This document shows, in pieces, positions 13,536 to 20,547 of a DNA stretch of 45,880 nt (position 1 is the first letter of the stretch; each line of letters opens with the position of its first letter). Below the pieces are notes generated by a model. It saw only the letters and a program-made list of their open reading frames with translations. It did no database searches and was not told the origin of the DNA. A program made the translations under genes and the position numbers. Source of the DNA: Aeromicrobium sp. (GTDB lineage: Bacteria; Actinomycetota; Actinomycetes; Propionibacteriales; Nocardioidaceae); the NCBI RefSeq assembly GCF_025965075.1, contig NZ_JAOPXQ010000011.1:1-45880 (forward strand), given 5' to 3'.

Positions 13536-15202
13536 TCGACCCGCGTGCCGCCCGATCCCGACTGCCCGATCTCGAACTGTCCGTGGCGCGCTTCCGCGCG
13601 GTCACGCAGGTTGGCCAGACCGCTCAGCCGCGGTGTGTCCCCGGGGCCCGTCCCGTCATCGGTGACCTCGACGCGGATCTGGCCGGACACCGCCGACACG
13701 GTGATCTCGATGCTCCGGGCGTGCGCGTGACGGACCGCGTTGGTCAGCGCCTCGGTCACGACCGCGGAGATGTCGTCGATCAGTGCGGCGTCGGCCATCA
13801 GGTCGACGGGACCGAGGAACGTGACCCGTGGCTTGTCCCGCATGTGTTCGGCTGCGTGGTCGACGATCTCGAGGATGCGGGCCCGGAGGCTGACGTGGGT
13901 GCTGTCGCCGTCCCGCTTGATGCCGAAGATGCTCTGCCGGATCTGGGCGATCGCCGAGTCGATCTCCCGGATCTGGTCCGTGATGCGCTCGGCCAGCGCC
14001 GGATCGGCCGCCGACGCGACGGCCTGCAGGTTGAGCCCCGTGGCGAAGAGCCGCTGGATCACGTGGTCGTGCAGGTCCCGGGCGATGCGACTGCGATCCT
14101 CCAGCAGGGCCACCCGGCGCCGGGCCGTACGCGCCTCGAACCGGTCGAGCAGGACCGTCAGGTGGCCGGCGAACGACACGCCCATGTCGAGGTCCCGGGG
14201 CGCGAACGCCGGCTTGCCCCGTGCCCGCGCGATCATCAGGACGCCCGACGTCTTCTCGCCGGCCCCGAAGGGGACGAGCATCGCATTGCCGAGCAGGGAC
14301 TGCTTGTCGAAGGTCTGACGGCCGTACTCGCCGAGGCTGCTGACGAGGATGGGTTCCCCTGCCCGGATGGCGCCGCCGGCGAGGGTCTCGCTCATCAGGA
14401 ACGACATCCCCAGCAGCTCCTCGGCCCCCGTGCCGACGGCGTGGTTGACCGTGACCTCCTCGTGCTTCGGGTCGATCATCGCGACACTCACCAGGTCCGC
14501 CGCCGCGAGCTCGAGGACCCGGCCGATCAGGGTGTCCACCTCGTCGGAGTCGTCGACCGTCATGAGCCGACGGGAGACGTCGACCAGGGCGGTCGACCAG
14601 CGTGCGCGGTACTCGGAGTCCTCGAACAGCCGGGCGTTCTCGATCACGATGCCGGCGGTGGCCGCCAGCGCCTGGGCCAGCTCCTCGTCGTCGGGGGAGA
14701 ACTCCCCGACCATGCTGTCGGTGAGGTAGAGATTGCCGAAGATCTCGTCGCGGACCCTGATCGGCACGCCGATGAAGCTCTGCATCGGCGGATGGTGCTC
14801 GGGGAAGCCGCTCGACCGGGGGTGCGCCCCGATCGTGCTGAGCCGGACGGGGCGGGGATCGTCGATCAGGACCCCGAGCAGGCCCTTGCCCTCGGGCAGG
14901 TGGTCGATGCGATCGGCGACCTCGGGCTCCATCCCGACGTGGATGAACTGCTCGAGGCGTCGCTCCTCGCCGACGACACCCATCGCTCCGTAGCGCGCCC
15001 GGATGAGCTCGACACCGATCTCGACGATCCGCCGCAGGACGGTGGGGAGGTCGAGGTTGCTGGTCAGCTCGTTGTTGACGCGGATCAGCTCGCGCAGGCG
15101 CGACTGTGAGTCGCGCATCTGCTCGGCGCGCTCGACGAGCTGGGCCAGCAGCACCTCGGACTCGAGCGTCGGACCACCCGTGTCGCCGCTCCCAGGTTCC
15201 AT
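13517..15202 (-). CDS. devS: DevS/DosT-like GAF-GAF sensor histidine kinase
   Basis: 561 residues, ATG 15202 with GGGGAGGG upstream. GAF-A spans about 50-195 and GAF-B about 220-360. HisKA_3 follows with H378 in ARDLHDHVIQRL. The HATPase has the N-box (TEALTNAVRHAHA) and G-box (DDGTGPGD). GAF-A keeps GFPEHHPPMQSF and GNLYLTD. H137 and Y159 are spaced like the haem ligand H149 and distal Y171 of M. tuberculosis DevS, with both shifted by 12. That suggests a haem-based O2/NO/CO or redox sensor. A -10 TATCGT lies at 15241-15236. Expected partner: the convergent devR-like gene. Haem binding is inferred. Confidence 0.88.
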   Translation of the reverse strand: MEPGSGDTGGPTLESEVLLAQLVERAEQMRDSQSRLRELIRVNNELTSNLDLPTVLRRIVEIGVELIRARYGAMGVVGEERRLEQFIHVGMEPEVADRIDHLPEGKGLLGVLIDDPRPVRLSTIGAHPRSSGFPEHHPPMQSFIGVPIRVRDEIFGNLYLTDSMVGEFSPDDEELAQALAATAGIVIENARLFEDSEYRARWSTALVDVSRRLMTVDDSDEVDTLIGRVLELAAADLVSVAMIDPKHEEVTVNHAVGTGAEELLGMSFLMSETLAGGAIRAGEPILVSSLGEYGRQTFDKQSLLGNAMLVPFGAGEKTSGVLMIARARGKPAFAPRDLDMGVSFAGHLTVLLDRFEARTARRRVALLEDRSRIARDLHDHVIQRLFATGLNLQAVASAADPALAERITDQIREIDSAIAQIRQSIFGIKRDGDSTHVSLRARILEIVDHAAEHMRDKPRVTFLGPVDLMADAALIDDISAVVTEALTNAVRHAHARSIEITVSAVSGQIRVEVTDDGTGPGDTPRLSGLANLRDRAEARHGQFEIGQSGSGGTRVEWTVPV

Positions 15203-15235
15203 GTCCCTCCCCGTGCTTGTCGGGGTGATCAGTCC

Positions 15236-15241
15236 ACGATA
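15236..15241 (-). promoter_or_regulatory. -10 hexamer TATCGT of the sensor kinase gene
   Basis: TATCGT reads on the minus strand 33 bases before the ATG, leaving a leader of about 27 bases that holds the GGGGAGGG ribosome site. Confidence 0.4.
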
Positions 15242-15282
15242 CGCCTGCGACGCCGGGCGAAGGCTGCCTGTCGCGCACGCGT

Positions 15283-15296
15283 GTGACCTTGGTCCC
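15283..15296 (+). promoter_or_regulatory. DosR/DevR-box-like site between kinase and USP genes
   Basis: GTGACCTTGGTCCC matches GGGACCTTGGTCCC at 13 of 14 positions, the best copy in the window. It lies 81 bases upstream of the 15377 USP gene and 81 bases upstream of the kinase gene start, so it may serve either. Confidence 0.55.
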
Positions 15297-15376
15297 GCCG
15301 ATCATGGTCACGCGCCCGTGGTCACCCGCTCGGGGATGCCCCACGGTGGAGCGACAGCCCCTGACCAGGAGGTGTC

Positions 15377-16222
15377 ATGACCACCAGCTCCCATCCCGTC
15401 GTCGTCGGCATCGTCGACAAGCAGCCCAGCGTCCTGGGCTTCGCCGTCGGCGAGGCACGCGCCGCCCACAGCTCGCTGTGGGTCGTCCACTCGACCGGCA
15501 GGCCACCCCAGCCCGGCGACTACTACGGCGGCTTCGACCTGCTCGACGAGCTCAGCCGCACCGGACAGGCCGTCCTCGACGATGCCCGGCGGTTCGTCGA
15601 GGAGGAGGCGCCGGAGCTCGAGGTCGAGTACGTCCTGACGAGCGAGGGGCCCAGACATGCCCTCGAGCACGCCGTGCCGAGTGCCCGTCTGCTCGTCGTG
15701 GGGTCCGACGACGTCCCCTGGTTCGACCGACTGATGCGCACCGACGTGGCGGGCCACCTGGCGCTGCACGCCGCGTGCCCCGTGGTGGTGGTGCCCGAGC
15801 AGGCGTACCCCTGGGCCCGGGACGGCGACGTGGTCCTCACCCTCGACGGGGACACCTCCGCGGACGGTCCCCTCCAGCTCGCGTTCGAGGAGGCCGACGC
15901 ACGGGACGCGGTCCTCCACGTCCTGCACGCCACCCCGCCCGGGACGATCGTGTCCGACGCCGAGGAGATCCGGGCCAATCTCGCCGAGGTCGTGGCCGGA
16001 TGGCGTGACACGTTCCCCGACGTCCTCGTCCTGACCGCCATCACGACCGGCGACCCGAAGAAGGCCGTCGCCCATGCCACCGAGAGCGCCGCGCTGGTCG
16101 TCGTCGGCCGGCCGCACGGGCGCGTCATCCCGTTCGCGGTGTCCCGTCCGCTCGCGACCGACGTCCTGCGCCGGGCACACTGCCCGGTGGCCGTCGTCCC
16201 GCCGACGTACCGAGGGGTCTGA
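15377..16222 (+). CDS. Tandem-domain universal stress protein
   Basis: 281 residues, ATG with AGGAGG 5 bases upstream. Domain one spans about 6-140 (PVVVGIVDKQPSVLGFA ... CPVVVVPE) and contains GSDDVPWFDRLMRTDVAGHL, the PW signature shared with the USPs at 8035 and 11094. Domain two spans about 152-281 (VVLTLDGDTSADGPLQLA ... CPVAVVPP) with GRPHGRVIPFAVS in place of the ATP loop. Both ATP sites are therefore degenerate. Followed after one base by a flavodoxin-like gene, so the two are co-transcribed. The upstream region has the best DosR-box-like site of the window. Confidence 0.88.
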   Translation: MTTSSHPVVVGIVDKQPSVLGFAVGEARAAHSSLWVVHSTGRPPQPGDYYGGFDLLDELSRTGQAVLDDARRFVEEEAPELEVEYVLTSEGPRHALEHAVPSARLLVVGSDDVPWFDRLMRTDVAGHLALHAACPVVVVPEQAYPWARDGDVVLTLDGDTSADGPLQLAFEEADARDAVLHVLHATPPGTIVSDAEEIRANLAEVVAGWRDTFPDVLVLTAITTGDPKKAVAHATESAALVVVGRPHGRVIPFAVSRPLATDVLRRAHCPVAVVPPTYRGV

Positions 16223-16223
16223 C

Positions 16224-16748
16224 ATGTCGCGTCCCGCCGCTGTCAGGCGGCTGGTCGTGGCCGCGGCCAGCCGCCACGGCTCGACCCGCGAGATCGCCGA
16301 CCGGATCGCGACGACGCTGGCGGTCGAGCTGCCCGTCCCGTGGTCGGTCGTCCGCGAGGACCTGACGGACCTCCGCGTCCTCGACGACGCGGACGTCGTG
16401 GTGCTCGGCAGCGCGATCTACTACGGCCACTGGATGAGGCAGGGGGCTCGGGCGCTGGAGTTCCTGCGCGACACCGTTCCGCTGCGGCTCTGGCTCTTCA
16501 GCAGCGGCCCGATCTCGGAGGAGGAGACCGAGAACGCGCAGGTCATCTCGGCGGACGCCATGGCCGACCTCGGGGAGGCCGACGGGCACATGGTCTTCGG
16601 CGGCAACCTGCGGACCGCCGACCTGGGCGTCGTCGAGCGCATCGTGGCGAGGGCGCTGCACGTCCTCCCGGGGGATCACCGGGACTGGTCGCAGGTCGAC
16701 GCGTGGGCCGAGCACATTGCCGAGGAGCTGCGCAGCAGGGTCGCATGA
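16224..16748 (+). CDS. Flavodoxin-domain protein, HemG-like
   Basis: 174 residues. The N-terminus (LVVAAASRHGSTREIADRIA, about 10-29) is the FMN phosphate-binding loop of flavodoxins. VVVLGSAIYYGHWM (about 58-71) and LWLFSSGPI (about 88-96) match flavin-contacting segments of menaquinone-dependent protoporphyrinogen oxidase HemG and related flavodoxins, including the G-S-A-I-Y-x-G signature. It could oxidise protoporphyrinogen IX to protoporphyrin with quinone as acceptor, useful without oxygen, but could also be a generic FMN electron carrier. Starts one base after the USP stop in a two-gene operon. Link to haem for the nearby DevS-like kinase is speculative. Confidence 0.82.
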   Translation: MSRPAAVRRLVVAAASRHGSTREIADRIATTLAVELPVPWSVVREDLTDLRVLDDADVVVLGSAIYYGHWMRQGARALEFLRDTVPLRLWLFSSGPISEEETENAQVISADAMADLGEADGHMVFGGNLRTADLGVVERIVARALHVLPGDHRDWSQVDAWAEHIAEELRSRVA

Positions 16749-16759
16749 CGGCGCGCGAC

Positions 16760-16765
16760 TAGTCT
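16760..16765 (+). promoter_or_regulatory. -10 hexamer TAGTCT of the GAF-LuxR gene
   Basis: TAGTCT lies 37 bases before ATG 16803, allowing a leader of about 30 bases that includes AGGAGG. Confidence 0.4.
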
Positions 16766-16802
16766 GGTCCCACCGAGATCCCAGCAGTCCCAGGAGGCGA
16801 CG

Positions 16803-17630
16803 ATGCGACCGGCCGACTCGCGAGGGGCCGCGTGGGACCGCGCACTGCGGACCGTACGCCGGTCGACCCGCGCACCGATCGCCTTCGGCGGCCCCGTCGA
16901 CCAGGGGGTGCTGACCCTGGAGCACTTCTCCGGCACGACGACCGACCTGCTGAAGGGCCTGGCCGTCGAGCACGGCTCGGGCGTCGGCGGACGCGCCGCC
17001 GCGACGGCCCGCATGATCGCGGTCGACGACTACCGCTCGGCGCGCTCGATCAGCCACGAGTACGACCAGCCGGTCCTGACCGAGGGCATCGCGTCGACCG
17101 CGGCGGTCCCGGTGATCGTGGCCGGGCGTCCCCGGGGCGTCCTGTACGTCGCGGTGCGCGAGCGCACGGTGTTCGGCGCCCGGGCGGAGGACGTGCTCGC
17201 CGGTGCGGCGGCCCGGCTGGCCGATGATCTCGCCCGGTGGGACGAGATCGAGCGCCACGCCTCGGTGCTCACGGCCCAGCACCTGGCCGACGACGCCGGA
17301 CGCGTCGCGATCGACCGGATGCGGGAGGCCCAGGCCGAGCTCCGCGTGGTGATGTCGGCGGTGGCCGACCCGCTCCTGCAGGGCCGGCTCCGGACCGTCG
17401 CCGACCTCCTGCAGCCCCGCCCTTCCCGCCCCGACGTCCGCCTGTCCTCGCGGGACGTCGACGTGCTGGCGCTGGTCGCCCTGGGGTGCTCCTATGCCGA
17501 GGTCGGCCGACGGCTGGGCCTCAGCCCGCAGACCGTCAAGACGTACATGCGTGACATCTGCGGCCGCCTGCAGGTCAGTGGTCGGCACGAGGCCGTCGTG
17601 GTCGCGCGCCGGCTCGGCCTGCTGCTCTGA
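16803..17630 (+). CDS. GAF-domain LuxR-family transcriptional regulator
   Basis: 275 residues, ATG preceded by CAGGAGG. The N-terminal two-thirds looks like a GAF-type sensor domain (about 10-150: APIAFGGPVDQGVLTLEHF; later AAVPVIVAGRPRGVLYVAVR, the GAF core strand pair). The C-terminus (about 210-275) is a LuxR HTH: LSSRDVDVLALVALGCS, then QTVKTYMRDICGRLQVSGR. No receiver domain, so it senses a ligand or redox state directly. It lies 100 bases upstream of the acyl-CoA synthetase in the same direction. Such GAF-LuxR plus AMP-ligase pairs are frequent in actinobacteria, so it may regulate the synthetase. It is one candidate reader of the TCACCC dyads (speculation). Confidence 0.85.
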   Translation: MRPADSRGAAWDRALRTVRRSTRAPIAFGGPVDQGVLTLEHFSGTTTDLLKGLAVEHGSGVGGRAAATARMIAVDDYRSARSISHEYDQPVLTEGIASTAAVPVIVAGRPRGVLYVAVRERTVFGARAEDVLAGAAARLADDLARWDEIERHASVLTAQHLADDAGRVAIDRMREAQAELRVVMSAVADPLLQGRLRTVADLLQPRPSRPDVRLSSRDVDVLALVALGCSYAEVGRRLGLSPQTVKTYMRDICGRLQVSGRHEAVVVARRLGLLL

Positions 17631-17657
17631 CGCACCGCCGGCACCGCGGCGACCGCG

Positions 17658-17674
17658 ACACCCCCATCGGGGGA
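17658..17674 (+). promoter_or_regulatory. Variant TCACCC-type dyad upstream of the acyl-CoA synthetase
   Basis: ACACCC-CCATC-GGGGGA differs from TCACCC-N5-GGGTGA at 2 of 12 arm positions. It ends 23 bases before CATCAT (17698-17703), reproducing the spacing of the four better copies. The synthetase ATG follows with GAGGAAG as ribosome site. Confidence 0.35.
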
Positions 17675-17730
17675 TGGTCGGTGCGTGACGGCCGACACAT
17701 CATGGTCCCGACCCGACCGTGAGGAAGATC

Positions 17731-19440
17731 ATGACCCACCCGACTGTTGCGCTCCGCGAGGCTCGCGACCTGCTGCTCCACCTGCGCGCCGAGCACGCGT
17801 CCGCCGTCGACAGGTTCGACTGGCCCGACGTCGGCGACAGCTTCAACTTCGCGCACGACTGGTTCGACGCCTTCGCCCGCGGCAACGCCGCCGACGCCCT
17901 GGTCATCGTCGAGGAGGACGGCACCCGCCGGTCCTACTCGTTCGACGAGCTGGTCGAGCGTTCGGACCGGTTGGCGGTCTGGCTGCAGCTTCAGGGGGTG
18001 CGTCCCGGCGAGAGCGTCATCCTGATGCTGGGCAACCAGGTCGAGCTGTGGGTCTCGATGCTCGCGGTGATGAAGATCGGCGCGGTCCTGATGCCGACCA
18101 CCATGGCCGTCGGCAGCGCCGAGCTGGGCGACCGGCTCGCCCGGGGCGGCGCCAGGCACGTCATCTGCAACGCCGTCGACACCGGCAAGTTCGACGACGT
18201 GCCGGGGGACTACACCCGCATCTCCGTCAACGCCCCCGAGGGCTGGCTCGACCTGGCGGCCGCGGAGGGGCTGGGGGACGTGCGCCCGGAGCACCCGCGC
18301 AACGCCTCGACCGATCGGCTGCTCCTCTACTTCACGTCCGGGACCACCAGTCGGCCCAAGCTCGTCGAGCACACGCACACGTCCTACCCGGTGGGCCACC
18401 TGACCACGATGTACTGGCTCGGGCTGCACCCCGGCGGCGTGCACCTCAACATCTCGTCACCGGGCTGGGCCAAGCACGCGTGGTCCAACTTCTTCGCGCC
18501 ATGGCTCGCCGAGGCGACGATCTTCATCTACAACTACGGCAGGTTCGACGCCGGCGCGCTGCTCGAGCAGCTGCGCGCCGAGCACGTCACGAGCTTCTGC
18601 GCACCACCCACGGTGTGGCGCATGCTGATCAACGCCGACCTCACCGGCGGCCCGGGGTCGCTGCGCGAGGCGATCGCGGCGGGTGAGCCCCTCAATCCCG
18701 AGGTCATCAGCCAGGTCGAGCGGGCCTGGGGCCTGACGATCCGCGACGGGTTCGGGCAGACCGAGATGACCGCGACGATCGCCAACACCCCGGGTCAGCC
18801 GGTCAAGGCCGGCTCGATGGGTCGCGCCCTGCCCGGCGTGCCGGTCGTGCTGGTCGACGTCGCCACGGGCCGACCTGTCGACCCGACCGCGGGCGACGCG
18901 GAGGGGGAGATCTGCCTCGACCTCGCCGACCGGCCGCTGACCCTGATGACGGGCTACCAGGACGACGCGGAGCGCAACGCGGCCGCGATGGAGGGCGGCT
19001 ACTTCCACACCGGGGACGTCGCGTCGATCGACGCCGAGGGCTACATCACCTACATCGGGCGCACCGACGACGTGTTCAAGGCGAGCGACTACAAGATCAG
19101 CCCGTTCGAGCTCGAGAGCGTCCTGATCGAGCACCCCGCGGTGGCCGAGTCCGCCGTCGTGCCGGCACCCGATCCGGTGCGCCTCGCGGTCCCCAAGGCG
19201 TACATCCAGCTGTCCCCGGGGCACGAGCCGACGCGGCAGACGGCCCTGGCGATCCTCGCGCACGCCCGGGCCAACCTGGCGCCGTACCTGCGGGTCCGGC
19301 GGATCGAGTTCTACGACCTGCCCAAGACCATCTCGGGCAAGATCCGCCGCGTCGAGCTGCGGGAGCGGGAGGAAGAGCTGGCGCACGAGGACATCGCCAC
19401 CGAGTGGCGCGTGGACATGTTCCCCGAGCTGACGTCGTAG
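17731..19440 (+). CDS. AMP-binding acyl-CoA synthetase (ACSM/benzoate-ligase-like)
   Basis: 569 residues from ATG 17731, chosen for GAGGAAG 5 bases upstream. The adenylation signature is YFTSGTTSRPKLVEHTH (about 197-213), with later motifs DGFGQTE, GEICLDL, YFHTGDVA and the C-terminal catalytic lysine region KTISGKIRR (about 531-539). Architecture and length match medium-chain or aromatic acyl-CoA synthetases, which activate a carboxylate with ATP to an acyl-AMP and then to the CoA thioester. It follows a GAF-LuxR regulator. In a hypoxia-type island it could recycle fatty acids, but substrate choice cannot be read from sequence. It converges on the App1 gene, 33 bases away. Confidence 0.9.
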   Translation: MTHPTVALREARDLLLHLRAEHASAVDRFDWPDVGDSFNFAHDWFDAFARGNAADALVIVEEDGTRRSYSFDELVERSDRLAVWLQLQGVRPGESVILMLGNQVELWVSMLAVMKIGAVLMPTTMAVGSAELGDRLARGGARHVICNAVDTGKFDDVPGDYTRISVNAPEGWLDLAAAEGLGDVRPEHPRNASTDRLLLYFTSGTTSRPKLVEHTHTSYPVGHLTTMYWLGLHPGGVHLNISSPGWAKHAWSNFFAPWLAEATIFIYNYGRFDAGALLEQLRAEHVTSFCAPPTVWRMLINADLTGGPGSLREAIAAGEPLNPEVISQVERAWGLTIRDGFGQTEMTATIANTPGQPVKAGSMGRALPGVPVVLVDVATGRPVDPTAGDAEGEICLDLADRPLTLMTGYQDDAERNAAAMEGGYFHTGDVASIDAEGYITYIGRTDDVFKASDYKISPFELESVLIEHPAVAESAVVPAPDPVRLAVPKAYIQLSPGHEPTRQTALAILAHARANLAPYLRVRRIEFYDLPKTISGKIRRVELREREEELAHEDIATEWRVDMFPELTS

Positions 19441-19477
19441 CGGCGGCTCAGCGGTCCGGGCGTAGCGGGCGGCTCAG
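19436..19477. repeat. Imperfect tandem duplication, period 25, at a convergent junction
   Basis: CGTAGCGGCGGCTCAG (19436-19451) recurs as CGTAGCGGGCGGCTCAG (19461-19477), one extra G. The first contains the stop of the synthetase, the second the stop of the App1 gene. Period and GGCTCAG core are the same as in the duplication at 13489-13535. Confidence 0.65.
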
Positions 19478-20490
19478 AGCAGGCCCAGCGACTGCGCGTG
19501 CCGCCGCACGACCTGGCTGTCGGCGGCCAGCACGAACGGCACGTCCCGGGCCCAGGTGCTGACGACGTCCTCGACGCGGCCGTCGTCGGGGTCGAGCCGG
19601 ACCTCGCGGATGTAGACCGCGATGACCTGGTCGGGGTGGGTGCGGACGATGTCGGCGTAGATCTCCGGGTCCTTCTCGCCGGAGTCGCCGATCAGGACGA
19701 ATCGGAGCCCCGGGTGCAGGTCGAGGATCTCCCGGATCCGCCCGTGCTTCTGCTCGCGGCCCGCTGCGGTGCCGAGCAGGTCGCGCAGCAGCAGGGGCCC
19801 GCGGGGGAATCCGTGGTGCTCGAGGAAGGCGGTCAGGAACGTGTGGAGGTTCCACGGGCTGGACGAGACATAGAAGACCGGGTTCACCCCGGCGACGAGG
19901 TCCCGGTAGAGCTCGGCGGCCCCCGGGAACGGGGAGCGGGTGAGCTCGGACCGGGTGAGTGTGTGCAGCACCATCTGGCCCACCCGCTGGACGCCGGTCC
20001 TGATCACGGTGTCGTCGAGGTCGGAGATGATCCCGAACGCGGCGGACCCGGCCGGCACCCGGGCCAGCACCGGTGTCGTGTGCGGCGCCGTCAGGCCGCG
20101 GTAGTCGCCCGCGAGCGCGACCGTCCCGGCCGTCCAGGGCGACTCGAGGTCGTCCGTCGCAGGGAGCCGGACCCGGAAGTAGCCCTCCTCGTCCGAGACC
20201 GTGTCGACGTGGGCGCCGGCGAGCTCGACCCGCAGCGGGACACCGGCGAGCTCGCGGGTGAGGAAGGACCGCACGCTGCGACGTACCGTCGCGCCGACGC
20301 CCTCGCCCTCGGCGGCCGTGGTCGGGAGGGTGTTGTCGAGCACCCGTCCGCGGACCACGACGCCCCCCGGGCCACCGTGCCCGCCGTACGAGTCGATCCG
20401 GAAGCGGGTGGGCGTGGAGCCCCTGGCGCTGCGCAGATGCGCCTTCTCCAAGGCCGCCTCGACGTTCGTGATCCAGCGCCCCATGCCCAT
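19474..20490 (-). CDS. App1-type phosphatidate phosphatase (DUF2183)
   Basis: 338 residues. The N-terminal half is beta-rich (VVVRGRVLDNTLP; GVPLRVELAG; YFRVRLPA). The C-terminal half has the HAD-like signature SDLDDTVIRTGV (about 159-170), YVSSSPWNLH, and IGDSGEKDPEIYADI near 276-290. These are diagnostic of DUF2183/App1, whose yeast member dephosphorylates phosphatidic and diacylglycerol-pyrophosphate lipids. The aspartates of DxDxT are present. ATG 20490 is preceded by TACGGT and 7 bases, so the mRNA looks leaderless. Divergent from the AAA+ gene at 20548. No signal peptide. Precise substrate unknown. Confidence 0.88.
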   Translation of the reverse strand: MGMGRWITNVEAALEKAHLRSARGSTPTRFRIDSYGGHGGPGGVVVRGRVLDNTLPTTAAEGEGVGATVRRSVRSFLTRELAGVPLRVELAGAHVDTVSDEEGYFRVRLPATDDLESPWTAGTVALAGDYRGLTAPHTTPVLARVPAGSAAFGIISDLDDTVIRTGVQRVGQMVLHTLTRSELTRSPFPGAAELYRDLVAGVNPVFYVSSSPWNLHTFLTAFLEHHGFPRGPLLLRDLLGTAAGREQKHGRIREILDLHPGLRFVLIGDSGEKDPEIYADIVRTHPDQVIAVYIREVRLDPDDGRVEDVVSTWARDVPFVLAADSQVVRRHAQSLGLL

Positions 20491-20497
20491 GTGGCTC

Positions 20498-20540
20498 ACC
20501 GTAGCGAGGCCCAGCGGGGTGTTGCGTGCCGCAGTAGCGT
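20498..20540. promoter_or_regulatory. Divergent leaderless promoters of App1 and AAA+ genes
   Basis: On the minus strand TACGGT (20503-20498) is followed by 7 bases and ATG 20490. On the plus strand TAGCGT (20535-20540) is followed by 7 bases and GTG 20548. The two -10 hexamers are 31 bases apart, so the promoters overlap. Confidence 0.5.
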
Positions 20541-20547
20541 TGACGAC

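Noticed and set aside
15322-15338. TCACCC-N5-GGGATG between the kinase and USP genes
   Set aside because: The right arm does not match, and no suitable hexamer sits 22-23 bases on either side.
19498-20547. Upstream in-frame extension of the AAA+ gene
   Set aside because: It would run antisense through the whole App1 gene; the leaderless promoter at 20535 and the family start both fit GTG 20548.
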